From Stenotrophomonas maltophilia (GTDB lineage Bacteria; Pseudomonadota; Gammaproteobacteria; Xanthomonadales; Xanthomonadaceae), in contig NZ_CP029773.1 of the NCBI RefSeq assembly GCF_003205835.1, positions 2,326,501-2,390,500 of the forward strand: a stretch of 64,000 bases of DNA, written 5' to 3'. Below, one piece after another: positions 37,975 to 47,300 of the stretch (position 1 is the first letter of the stretch; every line of letters starts with the position of its first letter). Under the pieces are notes generated by a model. The model saw nothing but the letters and a program-made list of their open reading frames with translations. It searched no databases and was not told the origin of the DNA. Both the position numbers and the translations under genes were made by a program.

Positions 37975-38814
37975 ATGTTGAAGGATATTCTTGTGCCTTT
38001 GTCAGACTCATCAGCAGATGACGCGGCCATCCGCTTCGCCGTCGAGATCGGCAGGTCGCAGGACGCGCGGGTGCGCATCATCGAAACGGTCGACCTGCCT
38101 CCGCCGGCGATCGGGACTGCTGATCCGACGCCCCGCGCATCGTTCCTGGCTGCCCAGGACGCATGTCGGCGGGAGGCCTCGGAAAGAGCCTCAAGGATCA
38201 GGGCCAGAATCGCAGAGCACCCTGGTGTTTCCGTAGAAGTTCACGAAGCGGGCATTGAATCTCCTGCAGAGCTCGCCGCTCGACTGGCCTTCTCTGCGGA
38301 TCTGGCCATTGTCGGGGGCTGGTCAGGATTCGCCAAGGCCGACCCAGCGGGCGTGGCCCTGTTCAATGCGCTGCTTTTTGACGCGGGAAGGCCCGTTGTG
38401 GTGGTGCCGCCGCATTGGCGGGCAAGCGACCACTCGTGTGCGATTGTGGGTTGGAAAGACACCCCAAACGCATGCCGCGCCCTGCACAGCGCGATCCCAT
38501 TGCTACAGCAGGTGCAGACTGTCCTTCTGGTGGAGATATGCAGCCATTCGGACGAGATGGAGGGTGCTGCTGGCACTGTCACAGCTTCCCTCATTGAACA
38601 CCTCCGGAGCTGGGGCATCGCCGCATCGGCCACCCGGCTGCTTGCCAGACACCGCCGTTCCAGCGAGGTCCTGCTCGATCACGCCCGCGCGACCAAGGCG
38701 ACGTTGATCGTGGTTGGCGGATACGGACACTCCCGCCTGCGCGAGCGGACCATCGGAGGGATGACGATGGAGCTATTGCAGGGGGCGACCATTCCGGTCC
38801 TTTATGCCCATTGA
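37975..38814 (+). CDS. Universal stress protein, tandem UspA domains
   Basis: 279 residues from ATG 37975, chosen because MLKDILVPLSDSSADDAAIR is the standard UspA opening; the frame upstream overlaps the previous gene. Domain 2 has CAIVGWKDTPNACRALHSAI and ends GGYGHSRLRERTIGGMTMEL then IPVLYAH. It follows the previous usp gene after 20 bases and overlaps the YjdF-like gene by 11, so the three form an operon. Confidence 0.88.
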   Translation: MLKDILVPLSDSSADDAAIRFAVEIGRSQDARVRIIETVDLPPPAIGTADPTPRASFLAAQDACRREASERASRIRARIAEHPGVSVEVHEAGIESPAELAARLAFSADLAIVGGWSGFAKADPAGVALFNALLFDAGRPVVVVPPHWRASDHSCAIVGWKDTPNACRALHSAIPLLQQVQTVLLVEICSHSDEMEGAAGTVTASLIEHLRSWGIAASATRLLARHRRSSEVLLDHARATKATLIVVGGYGHSRLRERTIGGMTMELLQGATIPVLYAH

Positions 38815-39514
38815 GTACCCCCAACGCCAGGATCGTGCCTCGGCAGCGGCGAAAGGCAGATTGGGGAGCACGCAGTCGGACTCCTGGCGCTTCGCGCTGT
38901 TCTGCCTTGGAATCTACATAGGGTGCTGGCTGCTTGCCGCAGTCGAACCCTACCACCGGCGCGACTGGTTGCTGGAGAATCTGCTGGTATTCATCGCCAT
39001 TCCCTACGTTGTCTTCCAGCAGTGGAAGCGCCCGTTCCGGCCCGCAACCAATGTCTCGCTTCTGCTTTTTCTGTGCCTGCATGCCGTGGGCGCTCATTTT
39101 ACGTACTCGGAAGTCCCTTACGACGCTTGGGCGCAGAAACTTGCGGGCTACAGGATCACCGACCTGTTCGGCTGGGATCGCAACCCTTTCGACAGACTCG
39201 TTCACCTCGCCTACGGCGTATTGGTCTTTCCCGCGGCGAGAGAGCTCTACGCAAGGCGTGCTGTGGCCAGCGAGCTGACGCTGACCCTGATTGCCACTCA
39301 GTTCATCGTCGCCACGTCCGCTGCCTATGAACTGATCGAATGGGGCGCGGTTCTGGTGGTCGACCAGGACCTTGGAATGGCTTATCTCGGCATCCAGGGC
39401 GACGTGTGGGATGCGCACAAGGATGTGCTGTTGGCGTCGGCTGGAGCGATCATCAGCGCGGTGGGTGCCAGCGTACGGCACGCCACGTCTGCTCACTCCC
39501 GGTCGTCGGACTGA
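38804..39514 (+). CDS. YjdF-like (DUF2238) membrane protein
   Basis: 236 residues with five or six membrane helices. The DUF2238 words are visible: YHRRDWLLENLLVF near residue 50, HFTYSEVPYDAW near residue 98, DRLVHLAYGVLVFPAARELY near residue 128, and the ending LGIQGDVWDAHKDVLLASAG. E. coli YjdF is an inner-membrane protein of unknown role. The operon link to universal stress proteins suggests a role under energy or oxygen stress; that is inference. Confidence 0.85.
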   Translation: MPIEYPQRQDRASAAAKGRLGSTQSDSWRFALFCLGIYIGCWLLAAVEPYHRRDWLLENLLVFIAIPYVVFQQWKRPFRPATNVSLLLFLCLHAVGAHFTYSEVPYDAWAQKLAGYRITDLFGWDRNPFDRLVHLAYGVLVFPAARELYARRAVASELTLTLIATQFIVATSAAYELIEWGAVLVVDQDLGMAYLGIQGDVWDAHKDVLLASAGAIISAVGASVRHATSAHSRSSD

Positions 39515-39792
39515 TCCACGCAGAAGATCCTGTGCATGGCAACCAGCATCGCCTCAACGCGGCTGTCATTGATGCGATAGAAGACTGAACGTGACTCTCG
39601 CCGGGTCGTCACCAGATGCCGTTGACGCAGTTCGGCGAGCTGCTGGGAAAGGGCCGGCTGTCGGATGCCGGTGGCCTCCTCGAGGGCGCCGACGGTCGAC
39701 TCCCCTTGGGACAGCTGACAAAGCAACAGCAGACGCGACGGCGTGGCCATGAAGCGCAGCAACTCGGCCACTTCAGGCGCCCGTTCCTTCAT
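39493..39792 (-). CDS. bigR: ArsR-family persulfide sensor (BigR/SqrR type)
   Basis: 99 residues from ATG 39792 (a longer frame reaches 39894 with weak starts). Winged helix ArsR fold: VAELLRFMATPSRLLLLCQL, recognition helix IRQPALSQQLAELRQRHLV. Two cysteines, one in LLLLCQL and one in MHRIFC near the C-terminus, stand where BigR/SqrR form the disulfide or polysulfide bridge that releases DNA. It is divergent from a persulfide dioxygenase operon and should repress it until sulfide or persulfide appears. It overlaps the YjdF-like gene end by 22 bases. Confidence 0.85.
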   Translation of the reverse strand: MKERAPEVAELLRFMATPSRLLLLCQLSQGESTVGALEEATGIRQPALSQQLAELRQRHLVTTRRESRSVFYRINDSRVEAMLVAMHRIFCVDQSDDRE

Positions 39793-39909
39793 GTCGGCCA
39801 GGTTGTTGGCGGTGAGGCGGTTGGTCAAGAGCGGTTCACCAGAAAGGAGAGCTAGAGCGTACCTGTTAATCCGCACGCCAGCTGAACCGGCCAAAGGACA
39901 CGAAGCGGC

Positions 39910-39935
39910 ACTTACATAGTTTACGTAAGTATGTA
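39910..39935. promoter_or_regulatory. BigR-type operator
   Basis: Nested inverted repeats: ACTTAC (39910-39915) with GTAAGT (39925-39930), and TACATA (39913-39918) with TATGTA (39930-39935), around a TACGTA centre. The AT-rich palindrome lies between the sensor gene and the dioxygenase start, 35 bases before the ATG at 39970, where a repressor would block the promoter. Confidence 0.7.
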
Positions 39936-39969
39936 TTAATATCCATCATACAACCACCGGGAGCGAGTC

Positions 39970-40911
39970 GTGAACAGGCCTGTCGTCGTCGATTCTTCAT
40001 TGGAGAGAGCTCAAAACATCGTGCGTGAAGCGCGAGGTGGCCACACGCCTTCGCCTTGCGTGAAGACGTTCTTCGACCCCGCCACCTTTACGGCCAGCCA
40101 CGTGGTACGCGACCCCCGGTCTTCGGCGTGCGCCATCATCGACAGCGTTCTTGATTTCGATATGCCCTCTGGACGCACCTCGACCGACTCCGCCGCGGCG
40201 CTGGTCCAGTACATTCATGACGAAGGGCTGCAGGTTCAGTGGCTGCTGGAAACGCATGCCCACGCCGATCACCTTTCCGCTGCACCGTGGTTGCAGCGGC
40301 GGGTCGGCGGAACGCTTGCCATTGGCGAGCACATCACCGGCGTGCAGGACACCTTCGGCAAGGTTTTCAACGCTGGCAAGGAGTTCAAGCGCGACGGGAG
40401 CCAATTCGACCATCTGTTTGCCGATGGCGCGGAGTTCACCGTTGGGAATCTCCAGGCAACTGCCTTGCACGTGCCAGGCCACACCCCTGCGTGCATGGCC
40501 TACGTCATCGGGGATGCGGTCTTTCCGGGCGACACTCTGTTCATGCCGGACTACGGCACGGCCCGCTGCGACTTCCCCGGTGGCTCGGCCCGCCAGCTCT
40601 ATCGCTCCATCCAACGTCTACTGGCCCTGCCGGATGACGCCCGGGTGTTCCTCTGCCACGACTACAAGGCCACGGGCCGGGATCGGTTCGCATGGGAAAC
40701 CACCATGGGCGCGGAACGAACCGCGAATATCCATGTGCATCAAGGTGTGACGGAGGACATGTTCGTGGAGATGCGTGAGAGCCGCGACGCGACGCTCCCC
40801 ATGCCGCGCCTGATCCTGCCCTCAGTGCAGGTCAACATGCGCGCGGGCCATCTGCCCGACCCGGATGACAACGGGGTGCGCTACCTCAAACTGCCGGTGG
40901 ACCTGCTATGA
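39970..40911 (+). CDS. blh: Persulfide dioxygenase-like MBL hydrolase (Blh)
   Basis: 313 residues, MBL fold of the ETHE1/Blh group that oxidises glutathione persulfide to sulfite in the cytoplasm. Metal ligands are in ETHAHADHLSA near residue 94, VPGHTPACMAY near residue 170 and the aspartate in FPGDTLFMPDYGTARCDFPG near residue 194. The C-terminal part (RTANIHVHQGVTEDMF) is typical of Blh. It begins the sulfur operon, with GGGAGCGAG 6 bases before the start, and overlaps the next gene by four bases. Confidence 0.9.
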   Translation: MNRPVVVDSSLERAQNIVREARGGHTPSPCVKTFFDPATFTASHVVRDPRSSACAIIDSVLDFDMPSGRTSTDSAAALVQYIHDEGLQVQWLLETHAHADHLSAAPWLQRRVGGTLAIGEHITGVQDTFGKVFNAGKEFKRDGSQFDHLFADGAEFTVGNLQATALHVPGHTPACMAYVIGDAVFPGDTLFMPDYGTARCDFPGGSARQLYRSIQRLLALPDDARVFLCHDYKATGRDRFAWETTMGAERTANIHVHQGVTEDMFVEMRESRDATLPMPRLILPSVQVNMRAGHLPDPDDNGVRYLKLPVDLL

Positions 40912-41348
40912 CCCTCCCCTCTTTGGCGTGGTACTGGCCCGTCATCGGCGGCCTGATGATCGGTACGGCAGCGGGTGGATTTCTGCTGCTGACCGGTCGC
41001 ATTGCCGGCGTCTCCGGCTTGCTTGCAAACACTCTTGGCCTGTCGTCCGCTGGCGACCGCTCCTTGTCGGCCCTGTTCCTGGCAGGGCTGCTGGTGGCGT
41101 CCGGGCTGGCGCTCGCGGTCAAGCCCATTTCGCTGCCGTCGCTTTCAATCTCCGCTACGCCGTTGTTGGTGTTGGCCGGGCTGCTGGTCGGCTTTGGAAC
41201 CCGCCTCGGATCTGGCTGCACGAGCGGTCACGGCGTTTGCGGCCTGGCCAGGCTGTCACCACGCTCCATGGTTGCCACGGGCGTTTTCATGCTCATGGGC
41301 ATGGCGACCGTGGCGGTTGTCCGCATGATGATCGGAGGCGGAACATGA
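40908..41348 (+). CDS. YeeE/YedE sulfur transporter half
   Basis: 146-residue membrane protein with four helices. GTRLGSGCTSGHGVCGLARL near residue 100 is the conserved YeeE Cys motif that relays thiosulfate or sulfur atoms through the membrane. In this module the YeeE protein is split in two adjacent genes. It overlaps both neighbours by four bases, so translation is coupled. Confidence 0.88.
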   Translation: MTLPSLAWYWPVIGGLMIGTAAGGFLLLTGRIAGVSGLLANTLGLSSAGDRSLSALFLAGLLVASGLALAVKPISLPSLSISATPLLVLAGLLVGFGTRLGSGCTSGHGVCGLARLSPRSMVATGVFMLMGMATVAVVRMMIGGGT

Positions 41349-41776
41349 TCCGGCTGGCGGCAGTTCTGTGTGGCGCCTTGTTTGGCCTGGGCCTGGTCGT
41401 CTCGGACATGGCCAATCCCACGCGCGTACTCGCCTTTCTTGACGTCACAGGCAGGTGGGATCCATCACTGGCACTTGTCATGGCCGGGGCGCTGATTCCG
41501 TCAGCGATCGCCTATCGATGGGTCCGCGCACGCAATGCTCCTGTGCTCGCTGCGGCGCTGCACATTCCCAATCAGCGTCAGATCGACCGGAACCTGGTCA
41601 TTGGCGCGGCAGTGTTTGGCGTTGGGTGGGGGCTGGCAGGCGTATGCCCGGGCCCGGCCATTGCACTGTTGCCAACGGGTCAACCCTTTGCACTCGTTTT
41701 CGCGGCCGCCATGGTCGTCGGCATGCTCCTCCACTGGCTCCTCCACCGTCCCCGCTCAACAGAGAATTCGCCATGA
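41345..41776 (+). CDS. YeeE/YedE-like second half (DUF6691)
   Basis: 143-residue partner with four helices. MIRLAAVLCGALFGLGLVVS leads to ANPTRVLAFLDVTGRWDPSL and the motif GVGWGLAGVCPGPAI near residue 98, the second YeeE Cys segment. With the preceding gene it should form one sulfur-compound channel in the inner membrane. Overlap of four bases at each end. Confidence 0.87.
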   Translation: MIRLAAVLCGALFGLGLVVSDMANPTRVLAFLDVTGRWDPSLALVMAGALIPSAIAYRWVRARNAPVLAAALHIPNQRQIDRNLVIGAAVFGVGWGLAGVCPGPAIALLPTGQPFALVFAAAMVVGMLLHWLLHRPRSTENSP

Positions 41777-42210
41777 ATCTGCACTCACTTGCGCCGAGCT
41801 TGCATGTGACCGACCAACTGGTTCCCACCGACATACCTGCCTTGAAAAAGGCGGGCATCTCGAGTGTCATCTGTAATAGACCCGACGGCGAGCAGCCGGA
41901 CCAGCCCGATCACCTTGCACTGCAGGCGGCCTGCTCCAGGGCGGGCCTGGGCTTTGCCTATCTGCCCGTCGTGCCTGGCGGCATCACCGATGGACATGTG
42001 CAGCAGTTTGGCGTGCTGCTGGAACAACTGCCTGCACCCATCGTCGCTTACTGCAGGACCGGCACCCGCTCGACGTCGCTATGGGCCCTATCCCAGGTTC
42101 GTAACGGCGGAGCTACGCCCGAACAGGTGCTGTCCATTGCCGGTGAGGCTGGTTACGACCTGTCCTCTCTTGCTTCGCGCCTGCGAGGCGCCCCCTCTTC
42201 CGCTGCCTAA
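41773..42210 (+). CDS. DUF442-type sulfur transferase/phosphatase-like protein
   Basis: 145 residues with a tyrosine-phosphatase-like fold. YCRTGTRSTSLWAL near residue 96 supplies the CX5R active-site loop. ISSVICNRPDGEQPDQP near residue 30 is typical of the DUF442 domain often fused to Blh. It probably handles sulfane sulfur for the dioxygenase; known for related fused proteins, inferred here. ATG 41773 is set by the four-base overlap. Confidence 0.85.
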   Translation: MNLHSLAPSLHVTDQLVPTDIPALKKAGISSVICNRPDGEQPDQPDHLALQAACSRAGLGFAYLPVVPGGITDGHVQQFGVLLEQLPAPIVAYCRTGTRSTSLWALSQVRNGGATPEQVLSIAGEAGYDLSSLASRLRGAPSSAA

Positions 42211-42222
42211 CGGCCAACTGAC

Positions 42223-42999
42223 ATGGAAACCCTTTCCCTGTTGCAGCTCGCGCTGGGTGGACTCTCCGGCATTCTGGTGGGCTTCGTACTCGGGCTGGTC
42301 GGCGGAGGCGGCTCTATTCTGGCTGTCCCGCTCATGCTTTACCTGGTGGGCATCGACAGTCCACACGTCGCCATCGGTACCAGTGCATTGGCGGTTGCTG
42401 CCAATGCACTTTCCAACCTTTTCGTTCATGCCCGCCGGGGAAACGTGAGATGGCCGTGCGCGTCGGTCTTCGCGTTGGCAGGCATCGCTGGCGCCTATCT
42501 GGGCTCCAGCTTAGGTAAGGCCGTGGATGGGCAGCGACTATTGTTCATGTTTGCCCTGCTGATGGTCGTGATAGGCATTCTTATGCTGCGCAAACGCAAT
42601 GCGGAAGGTGATGCAAGCGTCCGCCTCAGCAAAGGGAACATGCCGGCACTGCTCGGATTAGGGGCGTTCTCCGGGGCACTCTCCGGATTCTTCGGTATTG
42701 GCGGCGGCTTCCTGGTTGTCCCTGGGCTGATGGCCGCCACGGGCATGCCGATGCTGGCCGCAATAGGCAGCTCCCTCGTAGCTGTCTCCGCTTTCGGTCT
42801 GACGACTGCCATCAACTATGCTCAATCCGGCCTGGTCAACTGGCCACTTGCTGCCGCATTCGTCGTTGCTGGAAGTGCGGGCGGAATCGCCGGAGCGCGC
42901 GCATCAGCAGCGTTGGCAGAGCACCGTGGAGTGTTGAATGTTGCATTCGCGCTACTCATTTTCATGACGGCGGCTTATATGCTCTGGCAGATGCCCTGA
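42223..42999 (+). CDS. TauE/SafE family sulfite exporter
   Basis: 258 residues, eight membrane helices in two repeats. Each repeat begins with the family motif: GFVLGLVGGGGSILAVPLML near residue 20 and GALSGFFGIGGGFLVVPGLM near residue 150. It should export the sulfite made by the dioxygenase. Last gene of the sulfur operon, 12 bases after the previous one, converging on chrA. Confidence 0.88.
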   Translation: METLSLLQLALGGLSGILVGFVLGLVGGGGSILAVPLMLYLVGIDSPHVAIGTSALAVAANALSNLFVHARRGNVRWPCASVFALAGIAGAYLGSSLGKAVDGQRLLFMFALLMVVIGILMLRKRNAEGDASVRLSKGNMPALLGLGAFSGALSGFFGIGGGFLVVPGLMAATGMPMLAAIGSSLVAVSAFGLTTAINYAQSGLVNWPLAAAFVVAGSAGGIAGARASAALAEHRGVLNVAFALLIFMTAAYMLWQMP

Positions 43000-44202
43000 C
43001 TACCGCGCCATCGCCCAACCCGCCATGGCAGCCAGCAACACCACCACGATCGGCGGTGCACGCGCGACGACCAGTAGCCCGAACGCAACCAGCGCCATCG
43101 TGACATCCCATCGGTCATGGATCGCACTCGTCCACACCGGGTCGTACAACGCTGCCAGCAGGATCCCGACGACCCCGGCGTTGACGCCTGCAATTGAAGC
43201 CTGCAGATCCTTGCGGTGGCTTAGCGACTCCCAGAAGGGCAGCACTCCTACGAGCACGAGAACGGCAGGCATGAAAATGACCGCCAACAGCGTAAGACCT
43301 CCCGCCCAGCCACTCAACGGACCCGCGGCCATGGCCCCCAGGTACGCTGCGAATGTGAAAAGAGGGCCCGGCACCGCCTGCGCCGCACCGTACCCGGCGA
43401 GCAGATCTGCCGTGCTCACGGTGCCGCTCTGGACAACCGCGGTCTGCAGCAATGGCAGCACGACGTGGCCGCCGCCAAAGACCAGGGCGCCGGCGCGGTA
43501 GACCCCCTCCAACAGCATGGCCAGGGGGGATCCGCTCGCCGCGGCCCACACCGGCAGCAGAACAAGTGGCAGCACCAGTAGCACCAGTGCCACCGTGCCG
43601 GTTCTTCGCGAGACGGGATAGCCGCCGTCTGATTGGCCGGAAACTGGTTCGATCTTCAGCATCCAGCGACCGAGCAGTCCGCTGAAGATGATCACCACGA
43701 TCTGGCCGACGACCGAGGGCATGGCCAAGGTCAACACAGCGGCAACAAATGCCATCCCTGCGCGCAGACGGTCCGGGCACAGGGACCGGGCCATTCCCCA
43801 TACCGCTTGGGCCACCACGGCAACTGCCACGATCTTCAGGCCATGCAGCCAGCCGGATTCAACGATGCCCTGGTATCCGGCAACGCCCAAGGCAAACAGG
43901 ATCATCAGCACGGCCGAGGGCAGGGTAAAGCCTGCCCAGGCGGCCACCAGACCAGGCCAGCCGGCTCGACGCAGGCCAAGCGCCATTCCAACCTGGCTGC
44001 TGGCCGGGCCCGGAAGTAGTTGGCACAGGGCCACCAGATCGGAATAGCTACGGTCCGTCAGCCAACGGCGACGCTCGACGAACTCGTGGCGGAAATAGCT
44101 CAGGTGGGCAATCGGGCCGCCGAACGACGTCAGTCCCAGTCGCAGGAACACCAGGAAGACGCGCCACGCGCTTTCGGTTGTTGCGGGATCGAGCGGCGAC
44201 AT
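43000..44202 (-). CDS. chrA: Chromate efflux transporter ChrA
   Basis: 400 residues from ATG 44202, chosen for GGAGGTC upstream. Two CHR domains of about six helices each; domain 1 contains LTSFGGPIAHLSYFRHEFVE and CQLLPGPASSQVGMALG, and domain 2 has GALVFGGGHVVLPLLQ and GYGAAQAVPGPLFTFAAYLG. The GGP and PGP motifs are those of long-chain ChrA. It exports chromate from the cytoplasm. It converges tail to tail with tauE without a gap and heads in the same direction as arsC and arsH. Confidence 0.92.
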   Translation of the reverse strand: MSPLDPATTESAWRVFLVFLRLGLTSFGGPIAHLSYFRHEFVERRRWLTDRSYSDLVALCQLLPGPASSQVGMALGLRRAGWPGLVAAWAGFTLPSAVLMILFALGVAGYQGIVESGWLHGLKIVAVAVVAQAVWGMARSLCPDRLRAGMAFVAAVLTLAMPSVVGQIVVIIFSGLLGRWMLKIEPVSGQSDGGYPVSRRTGTVALVLLVLPLVLLPVWAAASGSPLAMLLEGVYRAGALVFGGGHVVLPLLQTAVVQSGTVSTADLLAGYGAAQAVPGPLFTFAAYLGAMAAGPLSGWAGGLTLLAVIFMPAVLVLVGVLPFWESLSHRKDLQASIAGVNAGVVGILLAALYDPVWTSAIHDRWDVTMALVAFGLLVVARAPPIVVVLLAAMAGWAMAR

Positions 44203-44256
44203 AGGGCATGACCTCCTGTGGTTCTCAACGGCAGCGAGCCCAGCCAAGCAATGGGA

Positions 44257-44676
44257 TCACGGCGTCGAGCTTCCGGTATGCCCGGTCACCCACTCTCCAT
44301 CTTCCTTTCGGAACGGTCCGGGCAGCGGCGGCAGGATGTCCAGCACCACTTCTGATGGCCGACACAGACGGGTACCCCTATCGGTTTGTACCAAAGGACG
44401 ATTGATGAGTATCGGGTGCGTCAGCATCGCATCAAGCAGCGCGTCGTCGCTCAGTGCTGCATTGCCCAGTGCCAGCTCGTCATACGGCGTGCCCTTCTGC
44501 CGGATGGCATCACGCACGCTCAACCCTGCGGCCGTGATGAGGTCGACCAGGCGCGCGCGGCTGGGCGGGTGGGCCAGGTAGTCGATCACTTCCGGTTCGA
44601 TCCCGGCGAAGCGGATCAGCGCGAGTGTGTTGCGCGAGGTGCCGCACTTGGGGTTGTGGTAGATGACAGCGTTCAC
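44257..44676 (-). CDS. arsC: Arsenate reductase, glutaredoxin-linked
   Basis: 139 residues. [15 protein letters not shown] near residue 8 holds the catalytic cysteine (C11), and [20 protein letters not shown] near residue 88 carries the arsenate-binding arginines. This is the E. coli plasmid R773 ArsC type that uses glutathione/glutaredoxin. Its start overlaps the arsH stop by four bases. Confidence 0.92.
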   Translation of the reverse strand: MNAVIYHNPKCGTSRNTLALIRFAGIEPEVIDYLAHPPSRARLVDLITAAGLSVRDAIRQKGTPYDELALGNAALSDDALLDAMLTHPILINRPLVQTDRGTRLCRPSEVVLDILPPLPGPFRKEDGEWVTGHTGSSTP

Positions 44677-45413
44677 GCACTTTCCTCCTGATTCAAAATG
44701 GTCTCGACCACGCCTGCAGCGGCCGCCAGCGCCGCCGCTTCAACGGCGCCCTTGCGCTCGCTGTAGCGGTCGACCAGGTAGTCACTGCGCCCGCGCACCA
44801 GCAGGGTGAACTTGACCAGTTCCTCCATCACGTCCACCACGCGATCGTAATACGCCGAAGGCTTCATTCGACCTTCGTCGTCGAACTCCTGCCACGCTTT
44901 GGCGACCGACGACTGGTTGGGGATCGTCACCATCCGCATCCATCGGCCGAGCACGCGCAGCGCGTTGACCACGTTGAACGATTGCGAGCCACCGCAGACC
45001 TGCATCACTGCCAGGGTGCGACCTTGGGTCGGGCGCACGCTCCCCTCTTCCAGCGGTAGCCAGTCAATCTGGTTCTTAAACACGGCGGTCAAAGTGCCGT
45101 GGCGTTCCGGGCTGATCCACACGTGCCCTTCAGACCACAAAGAAGCCTGGCGCAGCTCCTGCACCTTGGGGTGGGTGGCCGGCACCGAATCGAGCATCGG
45201 CAGCTCATGCGGATCAAACACTCGGGTCTCTGCGCCCAGATGTTCCAGCAACCGCTGCGCCTCCAAAGCCAGCTTGCGGCTGAACGACTGCGGGCGCAGG
45301 GAACCGTACAAGATCAGGATGCGGGGCCGGTGCGGCGCGGCATTCGGCTCGCTCAGCTTTTCGGCCACCGGAGGGTTCAAGGCGCCCGGGACGACATTGG
45401 GAAGGTGTTGCAT
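44673..45413 (-). CDS. arsH: Organoarsenical oxidase ArsH
   Basis: 246-residue NADPH-dependent FMN flavoprotein. [20 protein letters not shown] near residue 33 is the FMN phosphate loop; [20 protein letters not shown] near residue 97 and [20 protein letters not shown] near residue 137 are characteristic. ArsH oxidises trivalent methylated arsenicals. It is divergent from arsR (41 bases), so the pair shares an operator region. Confidence 0.92.
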   Translation of the reverse strand: MQHLPNVVPGALNPPVAEKLSEPNAAPHRPRILILYGSLRPQSFSRKLALEAQRLLEHLGAETRVFDPHELPMLDSVPATHPKVQELRQASLWSEGHVWISPERHGTLTAVFKNQIDWLPLEEGSVRPTQGRTLAVMQVCGGSQSFNVVNALRVLGRWMRMVTIPNQSSVAKAWQEFDDEGRMKPSAYYDRVVDVMEELVKFTLLVRGRSDYLVDRYSERKGAVEAAALAAAAGVVETILNQEESA

Positions 45414-45453
45414 GGGGGTTGTCCTGCCTATTCGATTCGACTATTCTAGAGGC

Positions 45454-45768
45454 ATGGAACATAAAAACGCAACTCACGCCCTGGCCGCCCTGGGTCACGC
45501 CACCCGGCTTTCCATCTTCCGCCTGCTGGTCCAGGCCGGAAGTGGCGGCAAGCTGGCCGGCGACATCGCCCAGTCCCTCTCCCTTCCCGGTGCCACCCTC
45601 TCTTTCCATCTGAAGGAGTTGCTGGCCGCTGGCCTGATCACCGCCGAGCAGCGCGGTCGCACCATCTGCTACCGGGCCGAGTTCGAGGCGATGAGCGCGC
45701 TGGTGGCCTACCTGACCGAAAACTGCTGCGCCGACGAACAAGCCTGCGAACGTCCTGCTGGCTGCTGA
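45454..45768 (+). CDS. arsR: Arsenic-responsive repressor ArsR
   Basis: 104 residues. HALAALGHATRLSIFRLLVQ opens the winged helix; LPGATLSFHLKELLAAGLI is the recognition part. As(III) ligands are probably the vicinal cysteines near the C-terminus (TENCCADEQAC), not the CVC site of plasmid ArsR. It should repress both itself with arsC/acr3 and the divergent arsH. The operator is within the 41-base gap; no clean palindrome was read there. Confidence 0.9.
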   Translation: MEHKNATHALAALGHATRLSIFRLLVQAGSGGKLAGDIAQSLSLPGATLSFHLKELLAAGLITAEQRGRTICYRAEFEAMSALVAYLTENCCADEQACERPAGC

Positions 45769-45795
45769 CCTTCCCCCGTCATAGAGATCGCTCAA

Positions 45796-46287
45796 ATGAC
45801 CCGTCGTGTTCTGTTCTTGTGTACTGGCAACTCCGCCCGCAGCGTGCTTGCCGAATCGACCCTTAAAAAATGGGGCGAAGGCCGCTATCTCTCCTTCAGT
45901 GCGGGCAGCCAGCCGGCCGGTCGCGTCAATCCCTTTGCCATTGCCCAGCTGGAGCGCGAAGGCTTCCCGGTCGAGGGCATGCGTAGCAAGTCCTGGGACG
46001 AATTTGCCGAAGTCGATGCCGCTGCCATGGACCTGATCGTCACCGTGTGTGACAGCGCGGCCGCCGAGGCGTGCCCGGTGGTGTTTGGTGACTTCGTTCG
46101 CGTGCATTGGGGCCTGTTCGACCCGGCCGGCGTGGAAGGTTCGGATGCGCAGAAGGCAGAAGCCTTTGACCGTGCCCATCAGACCATCAAGCGACGCCTA
46201 CAGGCCTTCCTGGAGATTCCTGACAGCGACTGGGACGACCGCGCAGCGCTGAAGGCCCGCCTCGACCCGATCGCGCAGATCGACTAA
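45796..46287 (+). CDS. arsC: Arsenate reductase, LMW-phosphatase type
   Basis: 163 residues. [15 protein letters not shown] at residue 7 is the CX5R-like phosphatase loop (CTGNSARS), and the aspartate segment [13 protein letters not shown] near residue 100 is the general acid. [17 protein letters not shown] holds the two additional cysteines for disulfide relay. So the island carries two unrelated ArsC types. Operon arsR-arsC-acr3. Confidence 0.92.
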   Translation: MTRRVLFLCTGNSARSVLAESTLKKWGEGRYLSFSAGSQPAGRVNPFAIAQLEREGFPVEGMRSKSWDEFAEVDAAAMDLIVTVCDSAAAEACPVVFGDFVRVHWGLFDPAGVEGSDAQKAEAFDRAHQTIKRRLQAFLEIPDSDWDDRAALKARLDPIAQID

Positions 46288-46307
46288 CCGCTTTTCCGAG
46301 ACCTGCC

Positions 46308-47267
46308 ATGACTACTGATTCCCCCCGCCTGTCCTTCCTGGACCGGTACCTTACGCTCTGGATTTTCTTGGCGATGGCCCTCGGCGTCGGCTTGGGCGCG
46401 ATGTTCGAAGGCGTCCCCAGCGCGCTCCACAGCCTGTCGATTGGATCGACCAACATCCCGATCGCCATTGGCTTGATCCTGATGATGTATCCGCCGCTGG
46501 CCAAGGTGAAGTACGAAGAGCTGCCCAAGGTGTTCGCCGACAAGCGCGTGCTGATGCTCTCGCTGGTGCAGAACTGGATCATCGGTCCGTTCCTGATGTT
46601 CGGCTTGGCGGTGCTGTTCCTGCGCGACTACCCCGAATATATGACCGGCCTGATCCTGATCGGCCTGGCACGCTGCATAGCCATGGTGCTGGTCTGGAAC
46701 CAACTCGCCCGTGGCGATGGGCAGTATGTGGCGGGCTTGGTCGCCTTCAACTCGATCTTCCAGATCGCGCTGTTCAGTGTCTATGCCTGGTTCTTCCTGT
46801 CGTGGCTGCCGCCGGTGTTCGGGCTGCAGGGCAGCGTGATCGACGTCAGCTTCTGGACCATTGCCGAGGCGGTGCTGATTTATCTGGGCATCCCCTTCCT
46901 CGCAGGGTTCCTCACCAGCCGCTGGCTCAAGGCGCGCAAGGGCGTGCGTTGGTATGAAGATAAGTTCCTGCCGGCGATCAGTCCGATCACGCTGGCGGCG
47001 CTGCTCTTCACGATCGTTGCCATGTTCAGCCTGAAGGGGGGCGATGTGCTGCGCATCCCGATGGACGCAGTGCGCATCGCGATCCCGCTGACGCTCTATT
47101 TCATCATTCAGTTCGTGCTGAGCTTCTTCATGGGCAAGTTCATTGCCAAGGACTACGGGGATTGGAACGGCATGGCCTCTGCCACGCTGATTGGGGTCAC
47201 GCGTTACGCCCGCGAGGCGATGAGGCAGGTCACTGCCTATTGCGCAGACCACCAGGACAGGAGCTGA
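46308..47267 (+). CDS. ACR3 arsenite permease, C-terminus replaced
   Basis: 319 residues. Eight helices of an ACR3-type As(III) antiporter are present, including the essential cysteine in [19 protein letters not shown] near residue 118. After [17 protein letters not shown] the usual ninth and tenth helices with the conserved NFELAIAVA glutamate segment are missing. Instead [20 protein letters not shown] and a short tail follow to the stop. The family is about 340-360 residues. Loss of that glutamate makes transport doubtful. Confidence 0.85.
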   Translation: MTTDSPRLSFLDRYLTLWIFLAMALGVGLGAMFEGVPSALHSLSIGSTNIPIAIGLILMMYPPLAKVKYEELPKVFADKRVLMLSLVQNWIIGPFLMFGLAVLFLRDYPEYMTGLILIGLARCIAMVLVWNQLARGDGQYVAGLVAFNSIFQIALFSVYAWFFLSWLPPVFGLQGSVIDVSFWTIAEAVLIYLGIPFLAGFLTSRWLKARKGVRWYEDKFLPAISPITLAALLFTIVAMFSLKGGDVLRIPMDAVRIAIPLTLYFIIQFVLSFFMGKFIAKDYGDWNGMASATLIGVTRYAREAMRQVTAYCADHQDRS

Positions 47268-47300
47268 CCCCTGTTGCCAACCGTGCCAGCTTGCTCCCCT

